64,000 nucleotides of DNA from Streptococcus urinalis 2285-97 (GCF_000188055.2 NZ_AEUZ02000001.1:696001-760000); one strand, 5' to 3'. Shown: positions 46,823-57,268, counted from the first letter of the stretch. The notes: generated by a model not told the origin, from the sequence alone. Numbers and translations are program-made.

Positions 46823-47796
46823 AAAAACCAAAAATGACTGTTATTGGCGGAGGAACGGGTATACCTGTTATTTTAAATAGCTTAAGAACAGAAGAAGTTG
46901 ATATTACAGCAGTTGTCACAGTTGCTGACGATGGAGGATCTTCCGGTGAATTGAGAAGTGCTATGCAATTAACACCTCCAGGGGACTTGAGAAATGTCCT
47001 TTTAGCGATGAGTGATATGCCAAGATTTTATGAAAAGGTATTTCAATATCGCTTTAATGAATCTGATGGTGCTTTAGCAGGTCACCCACTGGGAAATTTA
47101 ATCATTGCAGGAATTTCTGAAATGCAAGGATCAACCTATAACGCCATCCAAATTCTAACAAAATTTTTTCATATTACTGGTAAAATCTATCCTTCAAGTG
47201 AACACCCACTGACATTACATGCTGTTTTTAATGACGGACATCAAGTTACCGGTGAAAGTCATATCGCCGAATACAAAGGTATGATTGATCATGTTTATGT
47301 TACAAATACCTATAATGATGATGAGCCAAAAGCAAGTCGAAAAGTTGTGGATGCTATTTTAGAGAGTGATATGATTGTACTTGGACCGGGTTCCTTATTT
47401 ACGTCAATATTACCTAATCTCGTTATTCCAGAAATAAAAGAAGCGCTTAAACAAACAAAAGCTGAGATTGTCTATATTTGTAATATTATGACTCAATACG
47501 GGGAAACGGAACACTTCACAGATGCTGATCACGTTAGAGTGCTGAATAAACATCTGGGAAGAGATGTGATTGATACGGTTTTAGTAAACGTGGAAACAGT
47601 ACCACAAGATTACATGGACCATAATAAATTTGATGAGTACCTTATTCAAGTTGAACATGATTTTAATGCTCTCCAAAAAGAAGCTAATAAAATTATTTCA
47701 TCTAATTTTTTACGACTCGAAAAAGGTGGTGCATTTCATCAAGGCGATTTTGTTGTTGAAGAGTTAATGAATTTAGTTAGAGTGAGTCGAAAATGA
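46819..47796 (+). CDS. yvcK: YvcK/GlmR gluconeogenesis and cell-wall regulator
   Basis: 325 residues, ATG overlapping the rapZ stop. CofD-like fold: [17 protein letters not shown] (UDP-sugar binding start), [20 protein letters not shown] and [16 protein letters not shown]. In Bacillus it binds UDP-GlcNAc and steers carbon into cell-wall precursors. Overlaps whiA by 4 bp; three genes form one operon. Confidence 0.95.
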   Translation: MKKPKMTVIGGGTGIPVILNSLRTEEVDITAVVTVADDGGSSGELRSAMQLTPPGDLRNVLLAMSDMPRFYEKVFQYRFNESDGALAGHPLGNLIIAGISEMQGSTYNAIQILTKFFHITGKIYPSSEHPLTLHAVFNDGHQVTGESHIAEYKGMIDHVYVTNTYNDDEPKASRKVVDAILESDMIVLGPGSLFTSILPNLVIPEIKEALKQTKAEIVYICNIMTQYGETEHFTDADHVRVLNKHLGRDVIDTVLVNVETVPQDYMDHNKFDEYLIQVEHDFNALQKEANKIISSNFLRLEKGGAFHQGDFVVEELMNLVRVSRK

Positions 47797-48704
47797 GTTT
47801 TACAGTAAAAGTAAAAGAAGATATATTACAGTCGTCCAAAAGTAGCCAGTCAGAACTTTCAGCAATTATCAAAATGTCTGGTAATCTAGGAATAACTTCT
47901 AAAGGATTGACTTTAGCAATTGCAAGTGAAAATGCTAAAATTGCCAGACATATTTATTCGATCATAGAAACTTTTGCAGGATTACAACCTGAAATAAAAT
48001 ATCATTACAAAACAAACCTCAAAAAAAATAGAGTATATACAGTATTTCTTGATGACCAAGTTGATCAGTTATTATCAGACTTAAAATTAGCAGATTCCTT
48101 CTTCGGAATTGAGACTGGAATAGAAGCGTGTATTTTAGCTAATGACGAAAGTGGTAGACAATACTTAAGAGGTGCATTTTTGGCAACTGGTACTATAAGA
48201 GATCCTGAAACTGGGAAATACCAATTGGAAATTTTTTCAGTTTATCAAGATCATGCAGAAGATTTAGCCAACTTAATGCGAAAATTTATGCTAGATGCAA
48301 AAGTGATTCAGCATAAAAATGGTGCCATAACTTACCTTCAAAAAGCAGAGGATATCATCGACTTTCTCATCATTGTGGGTGCGATGACTTCAAAAGAAGC
48401 CTTTGAAGAAGTTAAAATCTTGAGAGAAACGAGAAATGATATCAATAGAGCAAATAATGCAGAGACTGCAAATATTGCAAAGACAATCAAAGCTAGTATG
48501 AAAACCATCAATAATATTATTAAAATTAAAGAAACAGTTGGAATAGAAAGTTTACCAATTGAACTACAGCAAGTAGCACAAATGAGAATTGAAAATCCTG
48601 ATTATTCTATTCAGCAAATGGCAGATCAGTTGCCATTTGAAATTTCAAAAAGTGGTGTGAACCATCGGCTTAGAAAACTCAATAAAATAGCAGAGGATAT
48701 TTAA
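47793..48704 (+). CDS. whiA: WhiA sporulation/division regulator family
   Basis: 303 residues. N-terminal LAGLIDADG-like homing-endonuclease-derived domain ([20 protein letters not shown]) and C-terminal WhiA helix-turn-helix ([20 protein letters not shown]). Affects division and chromosome segregation in Firmicutes. Last gene of the rapZ operon. Confidence 0.94.
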   Translation: MSFTVKVKEDILQSSKSSQSELSAIIKMSGNLGITSKGLTLAIASENAKIARHIYSIIETFAGLQPEIKYHYKTNLKKNRVYTVFLDDQVDQLLSDLKLADSFFGIETGIEACILANDESGRQYLRGAFLATGTIRDPETGKYQLEIFSVYQDHAEDLANLMRKFMLDAKVIQHKNGAITYLQKAEDIIDFLIIVGAMTSKEAFEEVKILRETRNDINRANNAETANIAKTIKASMKTINNIIKIKETVGIESLPIELQQVAQMRIENPDYSIQQMADQLPFEISKSGVNHRLRKLNKIAEDI

Positions 48705-48789
48705 TGAGTGTAAAATAACTTGCTTAATATATAGAAAAGAGGAAAAAATATTAAAACTATTGTATTATAAATGAAGTGAGGAAATAATT

Positions 48790-50208
48790 ATGAGAAACAA
48801 TAAAATACAGGATTCATGTACAACGATACTAGTAGGAAAGAAAGCTTCTTATGATGGATCAACCTTAGTTGCAAGAACAGAAGATTCACAGAGTGGCGAT
48901 TTTACTCCTAAACACTTTTTAGTAATCAAACCAGAAGATCAACCGCGACATTATAAATCTATTTTGTCATCATTTGAAATTGACTTACCCGACAATCCAA
49001 TGACCTATACAGCTATACCTGATGCTTTAAGAAAAGATGGTATCTGGGGAGAAGCTGGCATTAATGAAGCTAATGTAGCCATGAGTGAGACAGAAACCTT
49101 AACAACTAATAGCAGAGTATTAGGTGCAGATCCTTTTGTTGAATCTGGTATTGGAGAAGAAGATATGTTGACTTTGGTTCTACCATATATCAAAAGTGCG
49201 CGTGAAGGGGTTTTACGACTTGGTGAACTTTTAGAAAAATATGGAACATATGAGCCTAATGGTGTAGCTTTTTCTGATGTTGATGAAATCTGGTGGTTAG
49301 AAACAGTAGGTGGACATCATTGGATTGCAAGACGTGTTCCAGATGATGCTTATGTTGTGAATCCTAATCAGCTTGGAATTGATTATTTTGAATTTAATAA
49401 TTCAGATGATTACTTGTATTCATCTGATTTGCGTGATTTTATCTCAGAGAATCACTTGGATCTAACTTATTCACATGAACATTTTAGTCCTCGCTATGCT
49501 TTTGGTAGTCAAAAGGATAAAGATAAACACTACAATACACCTAGAGCTTGGATTGCCCAAAAAGTTTTAAATCCTGAATTAGAACAAGATCCAGAAAGTT
49601 TCTTTTTACCTTGGCAATTAAAGCCATACCGTAAAGTCACAATAGAAGATATCAAATATATTTTAAGCAATCATTATCAAGATACCCCTTATGATCCATA
49701 TGGAAATAAGGGTAATCTAGTAAGTCAAAGAACGTACAGAACGATTGGAATCAATAGAACAAGTCAAACAGCAATTCTTCAAATGCGTCCTGATCAATCA
49801 TATGAAACAACAGGTATTCAATGGATCGCCTATGGTTCAATGCCTTTTAATACTATTGTTCCTTTCTTTACTAAAATTACAGAGACGCCAACTTATTTTA
49901 ATAACACAAGTGAAAATGTTTCAACAGATAATTTTTATTGGATGAATCGTCTGATTGGGGCATTGGCAGATGCTCATTTTGCTGCACATCAAGATAAAAT
50001 TGAAAGTTATCAAGAAAGAACAATAGCTAAAGGACATCAGCACATAAAAGCAATTGAAAAAGCACTTCAAAATGGTCAAACAATTGATTTTAATCAAGCA
50101 AACCAAACAATGAGTAATTATATCCAAAGAGAAACTCAAATGTTATTGAATGAAATTTTATTTGATTCAAGTAACTTAATGACAAATCGTTTTTCATTGA
50201 GTGATTAG
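48790..50208 (+). CDS. C69-family dipeptidase
   Basis: 472 residues. The mature N-terminal nucleophile is Cys10 in [20 protein letters not shown], with the conserved ARTEDSQSG and [16 protein letters not shown] segments of PepD/peptidase U34 enzymes. It splits dipeptides from imported or recycled peptides. Residues before the Cys would be removed autocatalytically. Ends at a strong terminator. Confidence 0.9.
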   Translation: MRNNKIQDSCTTILVGKKASYDGSTLVARTEDSQSGDFTPKHFLVIKPEDQPRHYKSILSSFEIDLPDNPMTYTAIPDALRKDGIWGEAGINEANVAMSETETLTTNSRVLGADPFVESGIGEEDMLTLVLPYIKSAREGVLRLGELLEKYGTYEPNGVAFSDVDEIWWLETVGGHHWIARRVPDDAYVVNPNQLGIDYFEFNNSDDYLYSSDLRDFISENHLDLTYSHEHFSPRYAFGSQKDKDKHYNTPRAWIAQKVLNPELEQDPESFFLPWQLKPYRKVTIEDIKYILSNHYQDTPYDPYGNKGNLVSQRTYRTIGINRTSQTAILQMRPDQSYETTGIQWIAYGSMPFNTIVPFFTKITETPTYFNNTSENVSTDNFYWMNRLIGALADAHFAAHQDKIESYQERTIAKGHQHIKAIEKALQNGQTIDFNQANQTMSNYIQRETQMLLNEILFDSSNLMTNRFSLSD

Positions 50209-50210
50209 AA

Positions 50211-50246
50211 AAAAAGCCTTAAAAAGCAATAGCTTTAAGGCTTTTT
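50211..50246 (+). terminator. Terminator after the dipeptidase
   Basis: AAAAAGCCTTAAA, loop, TTTAAGGCTTTTT, directly after the stop. Confidence 0.82.
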
Positions 50247-50266
50247 CTATTTAAAATTATAAATCC

Positions 50267-50320
50267 TTGCAAAAAACTTAAAATGTGTTATACTTAACCA
50301 GTAAAACTTTAACTAGTTAA
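50267..50320 (+). promoter_or_regulatory. adcA promoter with AdcR boxes
   Basis: TTGCAA (50267-50272), 16-bp spacer, TATACT (50289-50294) with TGn. The perfect AdcR box TTAACTAGTTAA lies at 50309-50320 and a weaker copy, TTAACCAGTAAA, at 50294-50305. Both sit at or after the start site, so Zn-AdcR would block transcription. Confidence 0.8.
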
Positions 50321-50335
50321 TGAGAAGGAGGAATC

Positions 50336-51865
50336 ATGAAAAAGAAATTTCTTTTAATGATCAGTTTAGTTGGCTTAGTTTTTTCTTGGCAACTGATGCA
50401 AATTAAGCAGGTCATGGCAGACAGTAAGGTTAAGGTTGTGACAACCTTTTATCCTGTTTACGAATTTACAAAAGGAGTAGTGGGAAAAGATGGCAATGTT
50501 TCAATGTTGATTAAAGCAGGTATTGAACCACATGATTATGAACCATCTACAAAAGATGTTGAAAAAATACAAGACGCTGATGCTTTTGTTTATATGGATG
50601 ACAATATGGAAACTTGGGCAAAAGATGTTAAAAAATCAATTAAAAATGATAAACCTGCAATCGTAAAAGCAACAGGAAATATGCTTCTACAAGCAGGTAC
50701 CGAAGAGCATGAACATGAAGAAGGTGAAGAAAAGTCAGGACATGAAGGTCATCATCACGAATTTGATCCACATGTTTGGTTATCACCTTATCGTGCAATT
50801 TCTGTCGTTGAAAATATTCGTGATGGATTGTCAAAAGCTTATCCCGACAAAGCTAGCACATTTAAATCAAATGCAGCAGCTTATATTGAAAAATTAAAAG
50901 AATTAGATGCTGAATACACTGCAGAACTTTCAAATGCTAAGCAAAAAAGCTTTGTAACACAACACGCAGCCTTTGGTTATTTAGCACTTGATTATGGTTT
51001 AAATCAAGTTCCAATTAATGGTTTAACTCCAGAAGAAGAACCCTCACCAAAACGCATTGCTTCATTGACAAAATACGTTAAAAATAATGATATTAAATAC
51101 ATTTATTTTGAAGAAAATGCATCAAGTAAAGTTGCTGAAACTTTAGCTAAAGAAACTGGGGCAAAATCAAAAGTATTGAGTCCTTTAGAAGGCTTAACAG
51201 AAAAAGATATGAAAGCAGGCAAATCATACTTTACTGTTATGCGAGAAAATTTAAAAGCTCTTAAATTAACGACAGATGTTGCTGGTAAAGATATTAAACC
51301 AGAAGAAGAAACCAATAAAACAGTCTATAATGGTTATTTCAAAGATAAAGATGTTGAAAAACGTTCATTGTCAAACTGGAGCGGCAAATGGCAATCTGTT
51401 TATCCATATTTAGAAGATGGTACTTTAGATGGTGTTTGGGATTTCAAAGCTAAAAAATCTAAAGGTGAAATGTCAGCAGCTCAATATAAAGAATATTATA
51501 CAACTGGATATAAAACAGATGTTAGCAAGATCACGATTGATGGCAAAAAGAAAACAATGACTTTTGTTAAAAATGGTAAAAAAATGACATTTACCTATAA
51601 ATATGATGGTTATAAAATTTTAAAATATAAAAAAGGTAACCGTGGAGTACGTTACATGTTCAAAACAGAAGATAAAAATGCTGATGAATTCAAATACGTT
51701 CAATTCAGCGACCATGCCATTAAGAATGAAAAAGCAGAACATTTCCATCTCTATTGGGGTGGAGAAAGCCAAGCAAAACTTCTTGAAGAGTTAGAACATT
51801 GGCCAACTTACTATCCTGCTAAATTAACAGGACATGAAATTGCACAAGAAATTGTAGCTCATTAA
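50336..51865 (+). CDS. adcA: Zinc-binding protein AdcA with C-terminal ZinT-like domain
   Basis: 509 residues, GAAGGAGG before ATG. N-terminal ZnuA-like domain (KVVTTFYPVYEFTKGVVG, FDPHVWLSPYRA, FVTQHAAFGYLALDYG) with a His/Glu-rich loop (about 125-142) and a C-terminal ZinT domain from about 330 (YNGYFKDKDVEKRSLSNWSG, SDHAIKNEKAEHFHLYWGG). Zinc capture for the AdcBC transporter, whose genes are not here. The signal peptide has no lipobox Cys but a VMADS signal-peptidase-I-like site, as I recall for S. pyogenes AdcA. Confidence 0.93.
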   Translation: MKKKFLLMISLVGLVFSWQLMQIKQVMADSKVKVVTTFYPVYEFTKGVVGKDGNVSMLIKAGIEPHDYEPSTKDVEKIQDADAFVYMDDNMETWAKDVKKSIKNDKPAIVKATGNMLLQAGTEEHEHEEGEEKSGHEGHHHEFDPHVWLSPYRAISVVENIRDGLSKAYPDKASTFKSNAAAYIEKLKELDAEYTAELSNAKQKSFVTQHAAFGYLALDYGLNQVPINGLTPEEEPSPKRIASLTKYVKNNDIKYIYFEENASSKVAETLAKETGAKSKVLSPLEGLTEKDMKAGKSYFTVMRENLKALKLTTDVAGKDIKPEEETNKTVYNGYFKDKDVEKRSLSNWSGKWQSVYPYLEDGTLDGVWDFKAKKSKGEMSAAQYKEYYTTGYKTDVSKITIDGKKKTMTFVKNGKKMTFTYKYDGYKILKYKKGNRGVRYMFKTEDKNADEFKYVQFSDHAIKNEKAEHFHLYWGGESQAKLLEELEHWPTYYPAKLTGHEIAQEIVAH

Positions 51866-51871
51866 AAAAAG

Positions 51872-51896
51872 ACAGCAGGTTTTCCTGCTGTTTTTA
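51872..51896 (+). terminator. adcA terminator
   Basis: ACAGCAGG, TTTT, CCTGCTGT followed by TTTT. Confidence 0.8.
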
Positions 51897-51910
51897 TGTT
51901 AAATCATAAA

Positions 51911-51938
51911 TAAAAAGCTAAGTAAAACTTAGCTTTTT
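51911..51938. terminator. Terminator of rpmE2 (bidirectional)
   Basis: AAAAAGCTAAGT, AAA, ACTTAGCTTTTT; serves the leftward L31 gene 12 bp beyond its stop. Confidence 0.8.
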
Positions 51939-51949
51939 CAAAGTAATGC

Positions 51950-52192
51950 TTATTTGAGACCGTATTTTTTGTTGAAACGATCCACACGTCCATCTGCTTG
52001 CGTGAATTTTTGACGTCCAGTATAGAATGGATGTGAGTCTGATGAAATTTCAACACGGATTAATGGGTAAGTTTCACCTTCAAATTCAACAGTTTCTTTA
52101 GTTGGTTTAGTTGAACCACTAAGGAATTGGTAACCAGTTGTTGTATCTAAAAATACAACTTGACGATAGTCAGGATGAATGTCTTTTCTCAT
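51950..52192 (-). CDS. rpmE2: Ribosomal protein L31, type B (cysteine-free)
   Basis: 80 residues, AAGGAAAT before ATG. Starts [20 protein letters not shown] and has [20 protein letters not shown], the type B ending. There are no Cys residues, so this is the zinc-independent form. It is convergent with zinc-uptake adcA; the pairing of zinc-sparing L31 with zinc uptake fits zinc economy but no AdcR box is visible before it. Confidence 0.95.
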   Translation of the reverse strand: MRKDIHPDYRQVVFLDTTTGYQFLSGSTKPTKETVEFEGETYPLIRVEISSDSHPFYTGRQKFTQADGRVDRFNKKYGLK

Positions 52193-52296
52193 CTTTTAAA
52201 AATTTCCTTTCTGCCATAACACTTTTGTGTCATAGTTATTAACTATTCTAGTTTATCAGAACTTATGTCTTTTGACAAGACTTTTCTATTAAAACA

Positions 52297-53241
52297 TTAT
52301 GATTTATGATTTTTCACAAGTTCTTTAAGTTCATTGTAAATTTGATCATTCTCTTTAGGACCACTTGAATTAGCACCACTAGCTAAAGGATGGCCTCCAC
52401 CATCATGTTTTTTTGCCAAATCATTAATGACAACAGTTTTACTTCTTAAACGAACCCTATAAGTACCATCTTCTTGTTCGACAAAGACAATCCAGGATTC
52501 AACAATATCGATCTTTCCAGGACTACTTACGATTGCAGAAGATTCTGCCGGAGACACTTGATAAAAGTCTAATATTTCCTTTGTCAAAGTAACCCTAGCA
52601 GCACCATTTTCATCAACTTCTAAATGATCAAAAATGTAACCCTGTAATTTTGCGATTTTATAAGGGAAAGAATCCATTTGACGAGCCATAGCTGAAAAAT
52701 CAAACTGATATAGCCTTAACTCGCCAGCAATACGAAACGTCTTACTTGTAGTAGCTGGGTATAAAAAGCGACCTGTATCACCTACAATCCCACAATAAAG
52801 TAGCCTTGCAGCTTCATCAGAAAATCTTAAACCACATTGTAAAGCAAAGTCAGCTATTATTTCGCTAGCACTTGATGCATTTGTTTGTACATAACTTAAA
52901 TCACCATATGGATCATCATTGGGATGATGATCAAGTTTAATGAGATATTGACCATTTTGATATCGTTGATCGTCGATTCTAGGTCTATTCGCAGAGTCTG
53001 TCACAATGACTAAGGCATTTTCATAATCTTCATCGTTTACCTTATCCATTAATGCTAACCATGATAAACTAGGTTCATCAAAACCAGTCATTAATATTTT
53101 TTTAGTAGGATAGTTAACGCATAATAACTCTTTTAAACCAGCTTGACTACCAATAGCGTCAGGATCAGGATTTTGATGTCGGTGTATAATAATTGTATTA
53201 TATGCTTCTATTTTATGTAGTAATTCTGTATAGTCTATCAT
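52297..53241 (-). CDS. DHH-family phosphoesterase (NrnA-like)
   Basis: 314 residues. DHH signature region IIIHRHQNPDPDAIGSQAGL, LVIVTDSANRPRIDD, LDHHPNDDPYGD and the C-terminal DHHA1 GGGHPLASGANSSG. Such enzymes degrade nanoRNA, pApA or pAp. The start overlaps the GNAT gene stop by 4 bp, so the two are translated from one message. Confidence 0.88.
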   Translation of the reverse strand: MIDYTELLHKIEAYNTIIIHRHQNPDPDAIGSQAGLKELLCVNYPTKKILMTGFDEPSLSWLALMDKVNDEDYENALVIVTDSANRPRIDDQRYQNGQYLIKLDHHPNDDPYGDLSYVQTNASSASEIIADFALQCGLRFSDEAARLLYCGIVGDTGRFLYPATTSKTFRIAGELRLYQFDFSAMARQMDSFPYKIAKLQGYIFDHLEVDENGAARVTLTKEILDFYQVSPAESSAIVSSPGKIDIVESWIVFVEQEDGTYRVRLRSKTVVINDLAKKHDGGGHPLASGANSSGPKENDQIYNELKELVKNHKS

Positions 53242-53678
53242 GTTTTTCCTTTATTAATTATCATATCAAGATGTGGTATGTTATCTTCTAAATAGATGTC
53301 TGAAATAGCTTTAAATCCAAATGTTTGATAAAAACTTTGCAAATATTCTTGCGCTTGGATATAAACAGTTTGATCTGGGAACTGTTTATTACAACATGCA
53401 AGTGCTCTTTTCAAAAGTTCTTTAGCTAGGCCATGCTCTCTATATTCTTTAGGAACTAAGACACGACCTATTTTGATTTCATTTTGAGTTTCAATGATGC
53501 GACAATAAGCATATAAAGTGTTATTTTCCATTTTAAAAAGATGAATGGCATTTAAATCCTCATAATCGATTTCAGTATAGGGACATTCTTGTTCAACTAC
53601 AAAAATATCTACTCTATTTTTAAAAATTTGAAAAATTTCTCTTGGGGCTAATTCATCAAATTCTTTTGCAAACCACAT
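53238..53678 (-). CDS. GNAT acetyltransferase, ElaA-like
   Basis: 146 residues, AAGGAGAG before ATG. ElaA-type pattern: ELAPREIFQIFKNRVDIFVVE near the start (in part), then IGRVLVPKEYREHGLAKELL, the acetyl-CoA loop, and YQTFGFKAISDIYLEDNIPH at the end. Acceptor unknown. First gene of a two-gene leftward operon with the DHH phosphoesterase. Confidence 0.85.
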   Translation of the reverse strand: MWFAKEFDELAPREIFQIFKNRVDIFVVEQECPYTEIDYEDLNAIHLFKMENNTLYAYCRIIETQNEIKIGRVLVPKEYREHGLAKELLKRALACCNKQFPDQTVYIQAQEYLQSFYQTFGFKAISDIYLEDNIPHLDMIINKGKT

Positions 53679-53761
53679 ACTCTCTCCTTAACAGTATATC
53701 ATAAGTATTATGTTAGCATTTAAAAATATTAGGAAGAGTAATCACTACTCATTTAAAAATC

Positions 53762-54550
53762 TTATTTTATAGCTTTATATTCAACTTCTAGACCACGCTT
53801 AACTGCAGGACGATCTGCAATATTCTTAGCCCATTTTTGTAAATGTTTATATGATGTAACATCTAAAAATGTACTAGCATTATCCCAGACTTTATCTAAA
53901 GCCAATCTTCCATACCATGACCAAATGGCAATATCTGCAATAGTGTAGTCATTACCTACGATGTAATCTTTATCCTTCAATTCTTTATCTAAAAGGTCCA
54001 GTTGTCTTTTAGCTTCCATTGCAAAACGGTTAATAGCATATTCGATTTTTTCAGGAGCATAGTGGAAGAAATGTCCAAAACCACCTCCTAAGAAGGGAGC
54101 TGCACCTGTTTGCCAAAAGAGCCAGTTTAAGACTTCTGTCTTGCCTAGAGTATCTTTTGGAATTAATCTGTCATATTTTTCTGCAAGATAAAGAAGAATT
54201 GAAGCTGATTCAAAGACACGAATATCATTTTCTTCTGATTGATCAAGCATAGCAGGTATTTTTGAATTAGGATTGATAGCAACAAAGTCAGATCCGAACT
54301 GATCACCTTCACCGATATTGATCTTAAATAAATCATAGTCTGCTTGTAAGCCCAATTCTTTAAGTTCTTCAAGCATTATAGTTGCTTTAATGCCATTTGG
54401 GGTTCCGGTTGAGTAGACTTGAAATGGTTTCTTACCTTTTGGTAATTTTTGTTCAAAACGTGAACCAGCTGTTGGTTGGTTTAAACTTCCCCATTGTCCA
54501 CCCATTTCTTTTGGTGCTTCCCATTTTGTTGGTAATTGATATTGACTCAT
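53762..54550 (-). CDS. Glutathione S-transferase, YghU-like
   Basis: 262 residues from ATG 54550, chosen because TTGGAG lies 9 bases before it; the frame opens 11 codons earlier without a ribosome binding site. Thioredoxin-like N-terminal domain (PFQVYSTGTPNGIKATIMLE, AINPNSKIPAMLDQSEEND) and all-helical C-terminal domain (NDYTIADIAIWSWYGRLALD). Probably acts on glutathione or disulfide-bond substrates as YghU does. Confidence 0.87.
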   Translation of the reverse strand: MSQYQLPTKWEAPKEMGGQWGSLNQPTAGSRFEQKLPKGKKPFQVYSTGTPNGIKATIMLEELKELGLQADYDLFKINIGEGDQFGSDFVAINPNSKIPAMLDQSEENDIRVFESASILLYLAEKYDRLIPKDTLGKTEVLNWLFWQTGAAPFLGGGFGHFFHYAPEKIEYAINRFAMEAKRQLDLLDKELKDKDYIVGNDYTIADIAIWSWYGRLALDKVWDNASTFLDVTSYKHLQKWAKNIADRPAVKRGLEVEYKAIK

Positions 54551-54731
54551 ATGAATAGTCTCCAATCTATTATTTTTCTTCATACTATCAAATTTTTAGA
54601 TTTACTTCAAAAATTGGGAATAAAATTCGATAAATATAAATCGTACTATTCTTAATGAGCTATTTGTCCTGATGATTTAACAAGAAAATTATGATAGAAT
54701 AGGGTAAATTGAATTATTTTTGGAGGATAAT

Positions 54732-55175
54732 ATGGCATTAGCTAAAATCGTTTATGCCAGTATGACAGGAAATACTGAAGAAATTGCAGATATAGTTGCA
54801 AGTAAATTGGAAGAACTAGGGCATAATGTTGAAGTTGATGAGTGTACTACTGTAGATGCTACAGACTTTGAAGATGTTGATATTGCTATTGTTGCTAGCT
54901 ATACTTATGGTGATGGTGATTTGCCAGATGAAATCGTTGATTTTTACGAAGATCTTCAAGATGTTGATTTATCTGGAAAAATATTTGGTGTCATAGGTTC
55001 TGGTGATACTTTTTACGATTATTTTTGTAAATCTGTTGATGATTTTGAAGAGCAATTTGCTTTAACAGGTGCACAAAAAGGTGCGGATTCTGTAAAAGTT
55101 GATCTTTCAGCAGAAGATGAGGATATTGAAAATCTTGAAGCTTTTGCGGAGAAAATTTCAAGTCATTTTAACTAG
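54732..55175 (+). CDS. Flavodoxin
   Basis: 147 residues from ATG 54732; GGAGG sits 7 bp upstream, and an in-frame TTG at 54720 overlaps that site. FMN phosphate loop YASMTGNTEEIADIVASKL, isoalloxazine loops SYTYGDGDLPDE and GSGDTFYDYFCKSVDDFEEQ. An acidic low-potential electron carrier in the cytosol. Start of a stretch leading to chorismate mutase. Confidence 0.92.
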   Translation: MALAKIVYASMTGNTEEIADIVASKLEELGHNVEVDECTTVDATDFEDVDIAIVASYTYGDGDLPDEIVDFYEDLQDVDLSGKIFGVIGSGDTFYDYFCKSVDDFEEQFALTGAQKGADSVKVDLSAEDEDIENLEAFAEKISSHFN

Positions 55176-55246
55176 AGTAAATAAAAGTTAAGGTTCATCT
55201 TAACTTTTTTGACTTCTTGTTGTTATTTGGAAGGAAACTATCAATA

Positions 55247-55561
55247 ATGAAAAAAGAATCATGGGAGCAAGACTTGAGTGCTATTAGAGATGATATCGAT
55301 CTTCTTGATGATAAGTTATTGAGTCTTATTGAAGAAAGAATGTCATTAGTTACAAAAATAGGCTTAATAAAAAAACAGCATCATTTGACAAGTCTAGATC
55401 AAACAAGAGAAATTAAGATAAAACAACATTTAGAAGAAATGATTGAAGATAAGTCAAAAAGTAATTATATTATACCTATTTTTGAAACAATAATGGCAAC
55501 TTCAAAAGCTTTTCAATCAAATGAAATAATAAGGGATGATAGAAAAAATGATTCCAATTAG
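55247..55561 (+). CDS. Chorismate mutase (AroQ class, small)
   Basis: 104 residues from ATG 55247, GGAAGGAAA upstream. Helical AroQ fold: LSAIRDDIDLLDDKLLSLIE, RMSLVTKIGLIKKQH and a C-terminal helix. Converts chorismate to prephenate for Phe and Tyr synthesis. The 3' end overlaps the ClC gene by 14 bp or more. Confidence 0.88.
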   Translation: MKKESWEQDLSAIRDDIDLLDDKLLSLIEERMSLVTKIGLIKKQHHLTSLDQTREIKIKQHLEEMIEDKSKSNYIIPIFETIMATSKAFQSNEIIRDDRKNDSN

Positions 55562-56762
55562 AGATTTAAAAGCTATAAAAATTAAAGTTTTAGTACAGCT
55601 ATTCATTGTTGCTTTACTTATTGGTATTGTTGTAGGTGTTATTGATACTGTTTTTGGAAGAGTATTATTAGTATTAACAAGTACACGAGATCATAATCCG
55701 CTTGTCTTTCTTCCATTTTTACCGATTATTGGTTTGTTGATTGTCTACTCATATCAGCACTATGGCGGTCTTGCCAGTAAAGGGATGGGATTACTTTTTC
55801 AAGTTAGTCAAAACAAAGAGAAGACTATACCTAAAAGATTGATACCATTAGTGATGTTATCAACCTGGGCCACTCATTTATTTGGTGGTAGTGCCGGACG
55901 TGAAGGCGTTGCTGTTCAATTGGGTGCAACAATCGGAAGTTGGTTTCATCAGAAATGGCCTAATCAAGTTTCTTCAAAAGTTCTACTAGTAACGGGAATG
56001 GCAGCAGGTTTTGCTGGTTTATTTCAAACGCCAATAGCAGCTGTTTTCTTTGCTTGTGAAGTTTTTATTCTTGGGCAAATCGAAATACAAGCATTATTTC
56101 CTGCAATTATTGCCTCTTTTACATCCAGCTTCGTTTCACATCAATTAGGTTTAGAAAAGTTTTCCGTATTTGTTTCAAAATCTGTCAACCTCTCACCAAT
56201 TATATTCGTAAAACTAATTATTTTAGGATTTATTTTTGGTTTAGTTGGAAATTTATTTGCCTTTTCATTGGCTCGATTAAAAAAATTTTGGTCAACTCAA
56301 TTGGTAAATCCTTATAAGAGAATTTTTATTGGTGCCCTTTTTTTAACGGCTTTACTAATTATCTTGTATCAAGGAAGATATGCTGGATTAGGAACCAATC
56401 TAATTTCTCAGTCTTTTAGTCATTCTCATATTAATCCATACGATTGGTGTCTAAAACTTTTTTTAACTGTTCTAACAATCTCCATTGGTTATCAAGGCGG
56501 TGAAGTGACGCCATTGTTTGCAATAGGTGCCACATTAGGTGTGACACTTGCACCAATTTTTGGTCTTCCAGTTGAAGTAGTAGCATCGCTTGGCTATATT
56601 GCAGTTTTTAGTAGTGCCACAAATACTTTTTTAGCACCTATTTTTATCGGAGTAGAAGTTTTTGGGAATTCTAATATTTTAGCTTATTTCTTAGTTGTTT
56701 CATTTGCCTATTTAACAAATAGAAACTATTCTATATATGCAGATCAAGAAAGTTTGCTGTGA
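55548..56762 (+). CDS. ClC-type chloride/proton or fluoride channel family protein
   Basis: 404 residues from ATG 55548; ATG 55536 four codons earlier is possible but lies directly against AAGGG. About ten membrane segments. Ion-pathway motifs: GGSAGREGVAVQLGATIGSW, GLFQTPIAAVFFACEVF and GYQGGEVTPLFAIGATLG. In streptococci these genes follow a chorismate mutase and precede rplS. Transported anion not determined. Confidence 0.88.
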   Translation: MIPIRDLKAIKIKVLVQLFIVALLIGIVVGVIDTVFGRVLLVLTSTRDHNPLVFLPFLPIIGLLIVYSYQHYGGLASKGMGLLFQVSQNKEKTIPKRLIPLVMLSTWATHLFGGSAGREGVAVQLGATIGSWFHQKWPNQVSSKVLLVTGMAAGFAGLFQTPIAAVFFACEVFILGQIEIQALFPAIIASFTSSFVSHQLGLEKFSVFVSKSVNLSPIIFVKLIILGFIFGLVGNLFAFSLARLKKFWSTQLVNPYKRIFIGALFLTALLIILYQGRYAGLGTNLISQSFSHSHINPYDWCLKLFLTVLTISIGYQGGEVTPLFAIGATLGVTLAPIFGLPVEVVASLGYIAVFSSATNTFLAPIFIGVEVFGNSNILAYFLVVSFAYLTNRNYSIYADQESLL

Positions 56763-56769
56763 ATTTCTC

Positions 56770-56798
56770 TAGACATTTTAGTATATTTATGATATTAT
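56770..56798 (+). promoter_or_regulatory. rplS promoter
   Basis: TAGACA (56770-56775), 17-bp spacer, TATTAT (56793-56798). Confidence 0.6.
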
Positions 56799-56804
56799 TA
56801 ACTT

Positions 56805-56881
56805 CGTGTGTAATGGACGCACAGAATTAGGCTAATCCGCTGGGACAAGCACCTATGATTGGTAAGATAGGAGAATAAAAA
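56805..56881 (+). ncRNA. L19 ribosomal protein leader candidate
   Basis: A 77-nt leader before rplS with a GTGTGTAATGGACGCAC hairpin followed by a GCTAATCCGCTGGGACAAGC segment. Firmicute rplS genes have a known autoregulatory L19 leader of this size and place; identity of the fold was not computed. Confidence 0.55.
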
Positions 56882-57229
56882 ATGAATCCATTAATTCAAA
56901 GTTTGACTGAAAGTCAACTACGTTCTGATATCCCTGAGTTCCGCGCTGGTGACACTGTTCGCGTACATGCGAAAGTTGTTGAAGGTAACCGTGAACGTAT
57001 CCAAATTTTCGAGGGTGTTGTTATCTCTCGTAAAGGTCATGGCATTTCAGAAATGTATACAGTACGTAAAATTTCTAGTGGTATTGGTGTAGAACGTACA
57101 TTCCCAATCCACACACCACGTGTTGCAAAAATTGAAGTTGTTCGTTACGGTAAAGTCCGTCGTGCTAAACTTTATTATTTACGTGCTTTACAAGGTAAAG
57201 CTGCACGTATCCAAGAAATCCGCCGTTAA
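56882..57229 (+). CDS. rplS: Ribosomal protein L19
   Basis: 115 residues, AGGAGAA before ATG. Starts [20 protein letters not shown] and includes [20 protein letters not shown] and [19 protein letters not shown], the complete L19 fold. Codon use is strongly biased as in highly expressed genes. Terminator at 57240-57268. Confidence 0.97.
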   Translation: MNPLIQSLTESQLRSDIPEFRAGDTVRVHAKVVEGNRERIQIFEGVVISRKGHGISEMYTVRKISSGIGVERTFPIHTPRVAKIEVVRYGKVRRAKLYYLRALQGKAARIQEIRR

Positions 57230-57239
57230 TCTGCAGATT

Positions 57240-57268
57240 GGAAAACTCTTTCTTAGGAAAGGGTTTTT
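57240..57268 (+). terminator. rplS terminator
   Basis: AAAACTCTTTC, TTAG, GAAAGGGTTTTTT. Confidence 0.8.

Noticed and set aside
48705-48789. Possible small gene between whiA and the dipeptidase
   Set aside because: AT-rich, stops in all frames, only promoter-like sequence.
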